The notes: generated by a model not told the origin, from the sequence alone. DNA of 64,000 nucleotides from Gibbula magus (GCA_936450465.1 OW388299.1:39939548-40003547), one strand, 5' to 3'; counted from the first letter of the stretch, positions 36,165 to 47,946 are shown. A program made the numbers and translations.

Positions 36165-36920
36165 TAATAATTAAGGAATGCTGTCTGTTATAATAAAGGA
36201 ATGATGTCTATAATAATTAAGGAATGTTGTATGGGTATAATTAAGGAATGCTGTCTGTAATAATAAAAGAATGTTGTCTTTAATAATAAAGGAATGTTGT
36301 CTGTCATAATAGAGAAATGTTGTATGTATTATTAAAGGAATGATGTCTGTAATAATCAAGGAATGCTGTCTGTAAAACAGGATTGTTGTCTGTAATAATA
36401 AAGGAATGTTGTATGTATTATTAAAGGAATGATGTCTGTAATAATCAAAGAATGCTGTCTGTAATAATCGAAGAATGCTGTCTGTAATGATTAAGGAATG
36501 TTGTCTGTCATAATAGAAAAAGGTTGTATGTATGATCAAAGGAATGATGTCTGTAATAATCAAGGAATGCTGACTGTAATAATCAAGGAATGCTGTCTTT
36601 AATGGTAAAGGAATGTTGTCTGTAATAATAAAGGAATGTTGTCTATAATAATAATAAAGTAATGTTGTCTGTAATAATAAAGCAATGTTGTCTGTCAACA
36701 TAATTTGTTTTGTATGTATTAATAAAGGAGTGCTGTCTGTAACAATAAAGGAATTTTATTTGGAATAGTGAACGAATGTTGTATGTAACAATACAGGAAT
36801 CTTGTATGTATTAAAAAGGAACGTTGTATGTATTAATAAAGGAATGCTGTCTGTAATGATAAAGGAATGTTGTCTCTAGTAATAATAGATTGTCGTCAGT
36901 AATAATAAAGGAATGTGTGT
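36165..36920. repeat. minisatellite, 22-24-bp unit (ggaatgttgtctgtaataataaa)
   Basis: About 30 diverged units of 'aaggaatgttgtctgtaata' type fill 750 bp. The 176-codon minus-strand frame across it is repeat translation, not a gene. There are no spacers or constant direct repeats of CRISPR type. Confidence 0.9.
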
Positions 36921-37575
36921 GCACCCCTCAACATATAACCCCCGAAATCCTAATATCTAGCAAAAGCTCCAATCAAACATGTGTATCCTTGACCAAGATG
37001 TGAAAATGAAATCAATTTTGGAGTCAAGAAGAATTATAAACAGTAAAAGGCTAAGTAAAAACCTAAAATGTGTTACATGCCCGTATCTATCGGAAGGAAA
37101 TGCATTGAATTTTAAGGGGAAAGGAGATTTTCGAATTAAACATAATTTTGATTGTGCATCGAAAAACATTTTATATGTTATGACATGCACAGGCTGTAAA
37201 GAACAGTATATCGGACAAACGAGCCCGTGTTAGAGTCCACAAACAGCAAATAAAGTGTCCAGAGGTGCGCTGTATCCCTCTCAATGAACATTTGGACGTG
37301 TGTGCAAAAGGAACAGAAATAAATTTCAGCATTTTCCCATTCTATCAAATGGAAAACTCCAATACAATCAAAAGAGTTTTAAAAGAAGAATATTTCATAA
37401 AGAAATGCCACCCAAAACTGAATACTATTAAATTCTGAACGCATAATTTCATGAATGTACATTGTCCCCACTATGACGTCATAATATATAGACTATGACG
37501 TCATAACCTTCTGTAAAGTATCATTCGCTCTGAAGATGAAATGAAACAAATGTTCTATTACTTTGGGTTTCAACA
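36921..37575 (+). pseudogene. Penelope-like element, GIY-YIG endonuclease domain fragment
   Basis: The plus strand encodes CVTCPYLSEGNALNFKG and NILYVMTCTGCKEQYIGQTS, the GIY-YIG-type motif of Penelope-like elements (C..C...YIGQT). A single-nucleotide shift near 37225 moves the frame to RVRVHKQQIKCPEVRC, NEHLDVCAKG and KKCHPKLN, with a stop at 37438. Finger-like cysteines precede the YIG motif. The reverse transcriptase part is missing. A 3' tail with 'gacgtcataa' and 'gaagatgaaatgaaac' follows to the junction with the LINE at 37589. Confidence 0.75.
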
Positions 37576-37588
37576 AAATTATTTAATA

Positions 37589-38268
37589 TTAAAGTATTTC
37601 ATCTTTGACAGCAGATTTAGCGTTGTCTATGTGTCTTATGGCATTATCAATTTCCGATGAATCAATATGAGTTTCTAGTATTTGTGAATCAATTTCATCC
37701 AAGCCTGGTACGTCTGTAGCATTGTAGCATTGGTCATTTACTGGTGGCTCATTACATGTAAATAAATTATTGAAGTGGTTAAACCATGCATGATTATCGA
37801 TATTGGGTCTTGGTCGGTGCGAAGGAGATATACTTCTGAGGCTACGCCAACATGACTTTGGGTTATCGGTTGTTTGCTTTAAAGCGTCAGCCTTATTTCG
37901 CTTATAAGACAGTTTTGCACGCCTACATACACCCTTATATACGTTTCTTTGCAGCAATTACGCCTGTTTTCCTTAGATTTGTTCCTCTGGAATCGACGTT
38001 GGGTTTTGTAGATTTTTTTTTTACTTTTTCAATACTTATCATAGAAAACTAAGTTTGTAGATTCAACAAACGTTTTATACTGTTTTATGCATTCAGTGTA
38101 CACGTCTGCGTTAGTATGGTTCCATACAATTTTATCCTGGCTGCATCTGCTAGTTTTATCACTTTCCGTTTGCTGATTTTTATAATTATGAAGTTTGAGC
38201 TTAGTCCTCAAAGGCATGTGATCCGAATCAAAACTCGGGAATCTACTTGAAACGATTCGACCAATTCG
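37589..38268 (-). pseudogene. APE-type LINE, segment 3: end of endonuclease and linker
   Basis: The minus strand reads SSRFPSFDSDHMPLRTKLKL, the C-terminal SDH motif of APE endonucleases. The linker follows: QDKIVWNHTNADVYTEC, RRAKLSYKRNKADALKQ, WFNHFNNLF and IDNAKSAVKDEIL, the segment leading into RT motif 0. It stops at the Penelope 3' end near 37589, so the RT is lost. It is continuous with 40288-40487 and 40903-41560 once two insertions are subtracted. Confidence 0.8.
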
Positions 38269-38282
38269 AATGCTTAAATATT

Positions 38283-40273
38283 TTTTTTTTTTATTATTTT
38301 TTTTTTTTTATTAGTTCCCAATGTATACATAAATACACACAGACAGAATATATAGGCAATATTAACAGATTAGGCAATAAAGAGTACAAACGGCAGTTTG
38401 AATATGGAATAGATTGGTGTTCACACAAGTACTGGAGTGAGGAGACCCCATTTCTTTTCAAAGTATTGATTTTTATTGTTTTTGGTTGCATTAAAATTTT
38501 CTACGAAAAATATTTCTTTCAAATTTTTAAAATATATATTGAGATTTAGTGATGTATTTTTTATATTGCTAAGATAGATGTATCTTTTAGCAGAAATAAT
38601 GATGTGATTAATTAATCTGTTTTGGTATTGAGTACCAAACCAGACTAAGATTTTGGAAAATATCACTGGAGTTGGAAATGAGTTATTAAGCCAATCTTGT
38701 AAATTATTCCAAAAGATTTGTGTCTCCTCACATTCCCAATATACATGACAGACACTCTCATCAACACTCTTACAAAAGCAACATAAGCTATTGTCAACTT
38801 TTTTCATTCTGAGTAATTCTCTTTTAGTATAGATGATACCGTGAAGAAATCTATATTGAAAATCTAGTAATTTAGTGTCTTTTAATGCCTTCGTATATAT
38901 TGTAAATGTGTTTTTCCAATCAAATAACGTTTCAGGAAATAAAATTTGCCATTTGTTACAAATGTTGGGGAATACATCTGTTGAAATCAAGATGTCATAA
39001 AAAAGTCTTGAGCCTTTGGATGTTTTCATTAAGTTCAACTGACATTCAGTAACATTTATGCTTCTGGTATTTATTTCTGTACAAGAGTGGGTAAGAGTAT
39101 GTTTCCATAGGTCAGGCAAAATATATAGTAAGTAATTATAATCTAGAAATGTACCTTTGATGCCGTATCTATCTTTTATAGATTCCATTGATAGTAGACC
39201 TTTTTCATCACATATATCATTAATAGTCATTATTCCTTTATTTGCCCAATCTTTTATGAAATGTGATGTGTTTTTAAAATTGTGATTAAACCAAAGAGGT
39301 TGGGGTAAAATATTATCTATAATGTCAGGGTCAACATAATGTTTTTTGTGGAATACCTTCCAAGCCTTTAATACATCTTGCCAAAACGGATTTTCAATCT
39401 TTAAATAAGTATCAGAGTTTGCTCCAAAATTAAAAATTTCATCAAAAGGTATTTGACAAGGGTTATTCTTCAAAGAGTTTTTTTTAGATACAACCTTAAG
39501 GTGGATAATTTCAAAGCATCTATAAATCTAGATGTGTCAATCATTCTCAAACCCCCATCATCATATTTATTTTTCAGAACATTTCTTTTTATTTTGTCAT
39601 TTTTTCCATTCCATATGAATTTAAAAAATAATTTCTCAAGTGCAGTAATAAATTCAGCAGGGGGATTAGGCAAAGTGTTAAAGATATGAACTAATTTAGA
39701 AATTGCTAAAGTTTTTATCACTGTAATTTTACCAATAAGAGTTAAATTTCTTTTCCTCCATGATGATAAGAGTCTATTAATTTCTTCAAGTCTCTTTCGG
39801 GTGTTTATCACCCATAAGTTACCAAGATCAGGTGTAAATTTAATACCAAGTACATCAAATTCACCCGTTAACCACTCGATTTTGAGATCTTTACATATTA
39901 TGTCAATAGATTTAGCTTTTGCTCCAATCCAGATTGCCTTGGATTTATCTAAATTAATTTTCAAACCAGACATTTTGTAGAACTAATTAATTGTGTCAAA
40001 AGCAGCATACAAGCTGTCTTCGGTACCATCAAGGAATAATTCTGTGTCATCAGCATATTGATCAAGTTTATATTCAGTATCGTTAATCGTAATACCTTTG
40101 ATTTTGTCATTATTTCTAATCATACAACCCAGAATCTCAGCCACAAGAAGAAAGAGATATGGAGACAATGGGTCTCCCTGTCTACAACCTCTTTCATTTG
40201 AGAAAAATTCAGAAATATGGCCATGTTGGATAACACATGAGGTAGTGTCATAAGTCAAAATATTTACCCATGT
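38283..40273 (-). pseudogene. Tx1-type L1 retrotransposon, 5'-truncated, with 14-bp target duplication
   Basis: The minus strand begins inside RT (TWVNILTYDTTSCVIQHGHI), then ERGCRQGDPLSPYLFLLV, QYADDTELFLDGT (intact YADD), SGLKINLDKSKAIWIGAKA and SWRKRNLTLIGKI. The C-terminal domain includes the knuckle CCFCKSVDESVCHVYWEC. One in-frame TAG (near 39983) and one frameshift in an A-run (39476-39485) break it. The 3' end is an interrupted poly(A) (poly(T) on plus at 38283-38312). AATGCTTAAATATT occurs at both 38269-38282 and 40274-40287, a 14-bp target duplication from target-primed reverse transcription. Confidence 0.93.
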
Positions 40274-40287
40274 AATGCTTAAATATT

Positions 40288-40487
40288 GGCAGCCTATAAT
40301 CATTAACTGAAGAACCCTGGGAAGATATTAACGTAAAATCTCCAGTTTTATCTTCAAGCTGTTTAAAATGTACAATTTGTGAGTAAAACAAATCTCTAAC
40401 AACATTTTACGAAATCTATTGGTTGAGTTGTCACACGATTGTCTCTTATCAAGGTGCACTAACTCTTCATCAGGGAACACATCTTCC
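40288..40487 (-). pseudogene. APE-type LINE, segment 2: endonuclease middle
   Basis: Lies between the Tx1 insertion and a fold-back insertion. The minus strand reads EDVFPDEELVHLDKRQSCDN, then FRKMLLEICFTHKLYILNS, and after decay GSSVNDYR. These match the APE segment between GDFNARTG-type and SDH motifs. Confidence 0.8.
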
Positions 40488-40902
40488 GGGGCTCTGTTCC
40501 ATAACAGCGAGCGGTTATAATCGCTCATTGAGCGCTGCATTAAACCTCCCTGAACGCGATTGCTCAATGTAGCGCTACGTAGCAAAGCGAGCAAAACTTG
40601 AGGAATCGCACTGGGGTAGTCCACCCAGATCGACCTTGGGGTCCAGGTAGAAATCCTTCGAAGTTGGGTGTTGTGACAAGGGTGTTGTTTTAAGGGATTA
40701 ACGCACTGGTTTTCGATAAAATGTGGAAAATGTGTCCCGACCTGTGTGTTTTTACAATCAACAAAAGATCGGGTCCGCGGGAGCTAACCATCGCACCGTG
40801 TCGTTCAGGAGGAATGGGCGCTCAATGTAGCGCTCAATGTAGCGCTCAATGTTGCTCTCGTTGAGCGATTATATAAGCGCTCGTTGTTATGGAACAGAGC
40901 CC
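40488..40902. mobile_element. GGGCTCTGTTCC fold-back with a 180-bp foreign core, inserted in LINE endonuclease
   Basis: Ends GGGCTCTGTTCCATAACAGC and GTTATGGAACAGAGCCC. The arms match the family, but between 'aggaatcgcac' (40612) and 'catcgcaccgtgtcgttc' (40789) there is an unrelated core ('tggggtagtccacccagatc...'). The host LINE reads PDYL on one side and EDVFPDEE on the other, locating the insertion precisely. Confidence 0.88.
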
Positions 40903-41560
40903 AGGTAATCTGGTTGTGGTTCAGGTCGGCCATTGCCTGTCCCAGCTCTGGAGTCTGGACAGTCAGACAGAATGTCCAGGTTTTCAGAAAACCACTGGTC
41001 AAGTAATTCAATACTTGTTTGTTTTCCGGACGATGTGTAGTTTGCGGACCCCTCGGGCAGAATGTAGAAACCTATCACGATAACATCTTTTTTACTTTGC
41101 AATATCTGTTGAAATATACGAAAAGCAATTAAATTGTCAATATCCAATTTAAATAAAGTGCAGAAATTGGCTAAGTTGTTATGAATGAAAGCATATACTC
41201 CTCCCGACAATCTCCCATGTCTGGCAGTTTGTAGTGTTTTAGCCATGTACTGTGTATAATCAGACAGTTCGGGAATAGCAATAACACTATCTCTAGACGT
41301 CTCGAACAGAAATGTTATTTGAAACGTAATTAGAAAAGAAATACAATCTGTATCCTCTAGTTTAGATGATATACCGTTAATATTAAAATAATGTGGCAAT
41401 AGGTACTGATGTGTTATAAGTTGTTGAGGTAAGTAGCTGCGGGCCTTGGCCACACCCCTATTCATCAGGAGTCTCAGAGGGTGGAATGAGTGTCCTTGTA
41501 GGTGGATTCCCTTGACTACCGTCACCAGTGTGTAGTCCCTTGATGAGCCCATGTATGGTT
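40903..41560 (-). pseudogene. APE-type LINE, segment 1: N-terminal endonuclease
   Basis: The minus strand encodes FNINGISSKLEDTDCISFLI, ARHGRLSGGVYAFIHNNLAN, KKDVIVIGFYILPEGSANYT and SRAGTGNGRPEPQPDYL. This is the order of an apurinic endonuclease domain (N.NGI, GGV..., the Y.P strand, then ..ARTG..PDY). The GDFN box is damaged (SDCPDSRAG). It ends at the fold-back insertion. Confidence 0.82.
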
Positions 41561-42144
41561 TCTACATCGCAATTTAGATATATAATTCTTCAAATTTTGA
41601 TTTTTGACATTCAACAAATATTTTTGGATTTGCAATAAAGATTTCAATTGACGATAAAATTCGAGTTTGTGATTATTGCTGATGTTTGACTGTAAATTCT
41701 GTTACTGTGTGTCTTTAAGTCGATGAGTTAATATGGAAAAAACGTCTTTATACATCCTACTCTTTGTGAAATACAAACGTGACCAAATCCAAAGAAAAAT
41801 AGTAATTTTATTATTAGTTTATTCCCATAAACATAAACATAAACATTTACATAATAAACAGAGTTGTAAGAGATACATCTGCATATCTGCATATACACAA
41901 TTCACATTCGATAATCAATCTGGATCAACGATTTGGAATAAAGGAAACCAATTTTTCGAATAGGTATGAAAATCATGACTTCTAATAGATTTTCTAATAT
42001 AATTTTTCAACAGTGAATATGTTCTTTAACAAAAGATCTTCATTTTGGAATAATTTTGTTTCAGGTGGCAAATATAAATGCAGATAGCAGTGTGTCATTA
42101 CGTTTTATACAACCTTTTGTAGGAGTCCTGAAGTCCCTATATAC
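41561..42144. other. no gene seen
   Basis: AT-rich DNA with a small 'cataaacataaacataaac' repeat near 41828. No recognisable coding or transposon end. Confidence 0.5.
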
Positions 42145-42789
42145 ATACTTCAGACGACACTTGCTATAGATATCATTTTAATACTTGATACGCGTATTTC
42201 GACTCATTACAAGTGGAAGGGGATAGTTCTTGTGATGAACTATCCCCATCCACGGACCACTACATTTCAAACCCAAGTCTTACTGGAACCAATCTTTCAT
42301 ATGGGAGGGACTCCACAACTTTTTCACAAACAGAGGAAACTAACAGTTGTTTTGATGACAATTCAATTTCATCAATCACTGAAAACAACTTGAGAAAATC
42401 AATTGTTAGTAAATTTCACTTTATTAAAAGAAGTTTCTCAAAAAGCAAGAAACATTATCCTCTCGATAATTACATGCATGCCACCAGTGTCCATTGTGCA
42501 ATTGTAATAAATGATTAATGTTTACATGTACAATGCAAAGGAGGATGTCTTAATTATGTACCTCAGGCCTAATCCCTGTAAAGCATACATTGTGTGCTAT
42601 TCAAACAAACCAATTGTCTCTTACCAATCAATCAATGCCAATTGTACATTGTTACTTCCTCATATAAGCTGTATATATACTGCCTACAATGTTGTGTAAA
42701 ATCAACTACTTTTGAAAAGACTTGGAATGAGTCGAAATACGCGTATCAAGCATAAAAATGATATCTACAGCAAGTGTCGTCTTAAGTAT
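42145..42789. mobile_element. 645-bp unit with 69-bp inverted arms around a 101-codon frame
   Basis: The arm 42145-42213 (ends 'gcgtatttcgactcattac') is the near-perfect inverse of 42721-42789 (starts 'cttggaatgagtcgaaatac'). Between them the plus strand has an ATG frame 42213-42518 starting MEGDSSCDELSPSTDH, Ser/Thr-rich then basic (KSIVSKFHFIKRSFSKSKK), with no family match I recognise. A short hairpin, GGGGATAGTTCTTG...AACTATCCCC, sits at its start. The wording of the arms (acttgatacgcgtatttcg) resembles termini of Penelope-like repeats, from memory. Confidence 0.55.
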
Positions 42790-42833
42790 TTTATTTCTAT
42801 ATACATTTACTTCACGTGCGACCTTATTCAACT

Positions 42834-42838
<5 letters not shown>

Positions 42839-42907
<69 letters not shown>
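42839..42907. repeat. (TA)n microsatellite
   Basis: About 34 TA units immediately right of the inverted-arm unit. YIYIYI open frames are artefacts. Confidence 0.95.
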
Positions 42908-42911
<4 letters not shown>

Positions 42912-43449
42912 TTAGGGTCCTTTTCCACGAATCAGCTTCTTCCTGGAATGTATCCTTGTCGTGGTGAAGGGGCGTGTCTGCTCCAATGATCCGGAGTGCC
43001 TTGTTGGCTGGAGATTTTTCTCCTGGCAGGTTCAACCAAGCCGAACAGGTCAACGGATATGAGTCAGACCAAAGGACAATCCCTGGTCCTCCAGGTTGGG
43101 GGTTAACATGAAGCCGACAACCTTATCCAAGAAACAATAGCCCGTTACAGAAATCAACATAAGCAAACATTGTATTGAGGAAATAGGAGATTTTAGCCAC
43201 TCAAATGGCACCATGACTGTTCAGGGTCAAAGCTCTACAAGGGAAGCCGTGAACATGGAAAGGAATTTCCTGGATCCTTAACACAACATCAAGATAGGCG
43301 CCTGGGATGTTAGGACGCTATCTCAAATCTCTAAACTAGCACAGGATAACAAGGACATACAGAGATATCATCTGGAGAATCGATCTTATATATATGCTCC
43401 TAACGGAACGAAGAAGAGAAATACGTAAGTCCACGAAGCAGGTAAAATA

Positions 43450-43850
43450 TATGAACTCATCGGCAAAAGAAACTTATCACCACCTTGTGTTGCTCATAAA
43501 AATGGCAATAAGACAGACATGATATGCATTATTATCAATTTAATGACACGAATAATTTTCTAACCACTGTATAAAGTCACCATTGCTCTATCAGTAGTAC
43601 CTTTAGTATAACTTTGAGCAAAAGTGACATGGGGTCAAAATAAACAAATTACAAAGTAACAGATATTGTTTAAAACAAAGGTGCACAGTTCTACAAATGG
43701 TCAAACATGTTCACAGTAGCGTGTGTGACTACTCTCTGCATCAATGCACGCTAGAACACGTCCCCGCATGGATGTCGTCAGTCGCTGGATGACGTCAGCA
43801 ATAATGTTTCTCCACAAATCAAACAAGACCAAATCAAGCTGCAACGAAAC
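43450..43850 (-). pseudogene. Tc1-like transposase C-terminus and terminal end
   Basis: The minus strand reads LWRNIIADVIQRLTTSMRGR, then VLACIDAESSHTRYC, matching the Tc1 C-terminal ending (W..I.......R...SMR.R..ACI.A.G.HTRY). The 3' side ends at a Tc1-type terminus, GGCAAAAGAAACTTATC, near 43455. The catalytic core is absent. Confidence 0.75.
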
Positions 43851-44339
43851 CCATAGTCGACCCGGTCTTGGACGGTCTTGTGTCTACCCTGTCCTCTGAC
43901 AACATTTCAAGTTGCTGGTGGTTGCTTGGCTGCAGTTGACGGGTCTTGTAATGTGACGTTGTGTTGCCCCCCAATGAGTGTCTCTTCGTGAAGATTTCCG
44001 CATTTTATTCGAGTTTTTTTTTTAAATACTGCATCATTGTTCTCATAGATGTCGGTATTTATGAAAACATTTAACACGTGCAGAATGAGAAGTCCCAATT
44101 ATTTTTCGTCTTTAAATGAATGCTCGAAATTTACCGAAAATCACGGAATAATGAATGATACTAATCCACAAAATGCGTTTTGGTGAATGATTTCTGCATA
44201 TTTGAAAATTAAAAATCGCAAAATCTAATTTTAAAAGTGATAAGTTTTGCCGATGAGTTTAAAATATAAACAAGATCCCGTAAGTATCCTTAATCCCAAA
44301 TTTATTTTACAAATCTTCAAAACTAACCTAACTATGATC
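43851..44339. other. no gene seen
   Basis: No recognisable element ends. A 63-codon frame at 43907-44098 has no supporting features. Confidence 0.4.
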
Positions 44340-44860
44340 ATCATAGGCCTAAATGAACCAGATTCCTTTACTTGTCTAGTGTCTGATTACGTGGTTTGGG
44401 TTTTTAAAGTTATGATTGCATCATATTGGTTGAGAGAGGATTTCATTCATGTTATCATCAATTATGGATTTTTTAGAATATTTTTATTTGATGATTTTGT
44501 CTGATCATACATACAAAAAATTCAGCTACAAATAGAAACGAGTATGGTGATAATGGATCTCCTTGCCTGCAACCCCGTTCATTTGGAAATAACTCTGAAA
44601 AACACATGAAGTTATGTCATAAGTTCGTAAATTAATCCATCTAATAATCCCTTGACCTAATCCAAATTTTGATAAGACAGAATTGATGAAATCTTTGGAA
44701 ACTGTGTCGACAGCTTTTGCAAAGTTAATTAAAATCAGTAAACCTTTAATGTTCCTTTTCTTGTTTCAAAGAATACATCATATAATAGTCTGGTATTTTT
44801 GCTCAGTGTTCTGCCTGGTTAATCCTGCCTGATTTTCATGTATTAAAGAGTCTAAGGTAT
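44340..44860 (-). pseudogene. Tx1-type L1 remnant, internally deleted
   Basis: From right to left the minus strand reads LIHENQAGLTRQ, DTVSKDFINSVLSKFGLGQG and IIRWI (RT palm, heavily decayed). After a deletion comes IIDDNMNEILSQPI.CNHNFK and NPNHVIRH. The latter aligns with IIDNILPQPLWFNHNFKN in the element at 38283-40273, identifying the family. Many stops. Confidence 0.65.
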
Positions 44861-44889
44861 GTTTCAGCTTCTATGCAATACAGGCATTT

Positions 44890-46000
44890 ATATTTGCATA
44901 AAAAAGCATTTAATTAAAGACGATAATAAATTATTGATCAGGTCAGCGTTAACGAGGAAAATAAACATTTGGGTAGAAATTTTGTGGGTGTCTGTAATCA
45001 TGCATACATTGTATATTAGTAATTTAAACCAAACATTGAGACATAGCTTAATATAAATTAATGCTAAAGGATAGCGTTCAAGTCCGTCGAAGACAGCTTC
45101 AAACTCCCAAAATCTGTTTGCAAAATTGATGACGAATACTCTCGATATTTTCCTCATATTTTACTTGAGATGAACACTCAAAAATATACATGTGTATATT
45201 TGTATTTCGTAACTATTTGCACATGAAAACTTTAATGCCATTTCACGGTTATCTTGACAATTCCACCTCTTCAAAATATCATTATTTTCGTTTTATCTTT
45301 GTTTACTGTCATTCCGAACTTATTGCAAAATAAACAAAAAGATCGATCTGTTGTAATCTGTACACAGAGTCAGCTACATTAACGATGTCGTCTACCAAAA
45401 ATATTGTTGTTTAATTCTTCAAAATGTCAAATATTCCTCTGCATGCCGATGAATTCACTTAGGAATAAAACAAATAATGTTGGACTAAGCCTACAGCCTT
45501 GTCTTGTTCCAACAGAGTAGTTGAAATATTTAGTAATACTCAATTTCTTACGGATGATCTAAGTTTGAAACACATTGATTTGAGAGTATTGAATGTCCTT
45601 TCAGTTATTCCATTTTTCTTTAGAAACATACATTGAAAGAAAATGCTGCACAGAGTCGAATGTCTTAGATAAATCAATGATTAAGTCCTACATCCTGCCT
45701 TTCTTTTTGATAGATTCTTCTGTACAATGGATTGTAAAATAGAAATGTTGTCTGTAGTTGAATATCCACTTCTTTAACCTGTTTCTTACTCATAAAAAAT
45801 GACTGTTTAGTTCACCAGAGTTCGTAATCCTCTTATTTAGTATCTTTGCAAATAGTTTTCCCAGCACATTTAATAAACACATTCCTCGATAGTTGTTTGG
45901 CTTCCCACGTTCACCACCTTTGTGTAAGGGGTGTATTATTCCGTCACTCCAAACTTGTAGATAATGACTGAAAATTGAGTGAAGGCCGAAATGGCGGTTG
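44890..46000 (-). pseudogene. decayed LINE reverse transcriptase (RTE-like pattern)
   Basis: The minus strand, with frequent stops and shifts, spells WSDGIIHPLHKGGERGKPNN, YRGMCLLNVLGKLFAKILN, DLIIDLSKTFDSVQ, YSVGTRQGCRLSPTLFVLF, GMTVNKDKTKIMIF, and near 45100 GLERYPLALIYIKL. These are RT motifs in correct order (motif 1 through C-terminal). The Y.DD box is unreadable. An old, dead copy without a visible tail. Confidence 0.72.
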
Positions 46001-46094
46001 CCTTATGCTGATGTTGAACTTTATTTACGTGAAGGTCAAGTATAATAACCCCAATTGCTAAAACAATTAAAAATCTACTAAGGAAATGCTAAGA

Positions 46095-46215
46095 AAATAA
46101 AAAAAGTTGCTTAAGCAATTTACACATACATGTATGCTAAGGCAATTTACCCATTTGCCGGGACAATTTACAAATTTGCTTAGACCATTTACACATTTGC
46201 TAAGGCAATTTTCAT
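46095..46215. repeat. short tandem repeat GCTAAGGCAATTTAC (about 24 bp)
   Basis: Five diverged units of the form 'tttgctaaggcaatttacac' in a row. No coding capacity. Confidence 0.7.
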
Positions 46216-47437
46216 GGAAATGAATCTTCAAAGAGAGCTTTAGACAGTCATTACAATAGATTGATTGTGAAGTAGTTCTTCAACAAAACCGCCGTTTTTA
46301 TCTTCAATCTATCTAACTTGTGGCTGACAAAGTGCTGCATGAGGCAGAAATATGTGCTATGAGACGATCGCGACATATACTTCAGTAGACACATATTACT
46401 AGAATATATGTTACTATTAGTCATGTACATACACATAAAATTTACATCAACGGAAATCTGAAATATGTACATGCCTATATTCACCAATACTAGTTGTAAT
46501 ACATTTAGTAATAGTAATAGTAGTCAATTTGTATAACGCTTTATCCATACTAATAGCGTGCACAAATAACGAAATATATTTCGTATATAATAATATATAA
46601 TTATGTAGGTGTTCCCTTGATGAATTTTAAAACATCTATCATACCCGAAGATGTCTTCCGTCTTTCACAATAAATGAATGATGAGAAACTGTCCTATATC
46701 AAACATGAGGGCTGACCATACAAACAAAGAGGCTACCGTTAGTTCTACCAACCAGAAAGGAATCATCTGTCTTTTGAAACCAGGACTGTTATAAGGTTAA
46801 GAATTTAGAAGAAAAAAACGGACGCACCCATGCCTTGATAAAATGTAAGGTCTATCAACAATCTGTGTGCATCCTCAAAGAACGTGTTTAACGTTCATTG
46901 AGTATGTTCACAGATTGTTGATAGACCTGTAATTCCATTGCAATGACTACGAAAGTAATTTACTCATTCATTCAACATCATTGAACTGAAATGGAGGAGA
47001 GGCGTTTTCGCCCTTAAGGGGTTCAATCATTTAACTTACCTGTCTCTCATTTCGAAACATGGCACACCTTTAATAAACAAGAAAACTTCATCTTCTGTAC
47101 GTTAAGTATGTTGACTCTCACGCACTGCTGGGTTTCAATAAAGTCGTACGGTATATTTCTCTTCGCTTTTCAAACAGTTTATGCTAAGTAACGGTTTTAT
47201 TGTTGAAGGTGACACGAAATTTATTATTAATAATTTGTTTAACCATAATGTGTCTAAGGCTGCAGAGGAGATCGCGAAGGTTCATGGTCGTTTAACAATA
47301 ATGTTGAACATTCTCTCAGCAGAAATCTTGGCTGTGCACAGTTAGCATGTACATACATCTGGTGACACCATGACGCAGAAAGATTTTCCAATAGAATTCA
47401 AAAGGACTTTCGAAAGGATGTTCCCGGTTTGGTTTAA
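46216..47437. other. no gene; one hairpin at 46850-46930
   Basis: 'aggtctatcaacaatctgtg' (46850 onward) faces 'cacagattgttgatagacct' (to about 46930) with a 40-nt loop containing a smaller inverted 'aacgtgtttaacgtt'. The rest is unassigned AT-rich DNA. Confidence 0.6.
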
Positions 47438-47946
47438 AGGGGCTGTCGCACGTCGTTCTTACTGAAATAAAGTGATCTCACACAAATATAAATGTGTTAC
47501 CAATGGGTTAATAATACTCCCGAATCAATAAAAAGAGTTCCAAAACGAAGGTTTCATGATTCGGTTAAGACAATCGAATCCATTTCCTTTCGAGCGGCCA
47601 TTTTGATGTGTTCAAGGTAGTTCAAGTGATTTGACAGGTGTAGCGATATCTAAACATCCAGAGTAGAGTTTTAAATATAGTATGATAATAGAATGCTCAA
47701 CCATCTTGTTGTCAGAACTCAAATTTGCATGAAATCTACAAATCTACCTCTCTCACTGAAGCGTTCCATACCACTGTCGCTTTAAACGTCGCACCATTTT
47801 CATCGAAAACGGATAACCGTTTTTTTTATGAATACGGCTCAACGGCCCGTGTAATGAGATGTAACTTTTTAACGTAACAATATATTGTTTAAACTTTAAT
47901 TATAAATGGTAAATTTGAAAAGACATATTAAGCAAAAAAAGTGCTA
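47438..47946. mobile_element. TTAA MITE, AGGGGCTGTCGCACG subfamily, decayed
   Basis: After TTAA at 47434-47437 it reads AGGGGCTGTCGCACGTCGTT and 'cttactgaaataaagtg', like 59653-60186. The right end near 47946 is degraded ('aaaaaagtgctaagcg'). Confidence 0.65.

Noticed and set aside
36165..36920. Possible CRISPR-like array or 176-codon minus-strand protein
   Set aside because: Units are contiguous and diverged with no spacers; the frame is repeat translation. The genome is eukaryotic.
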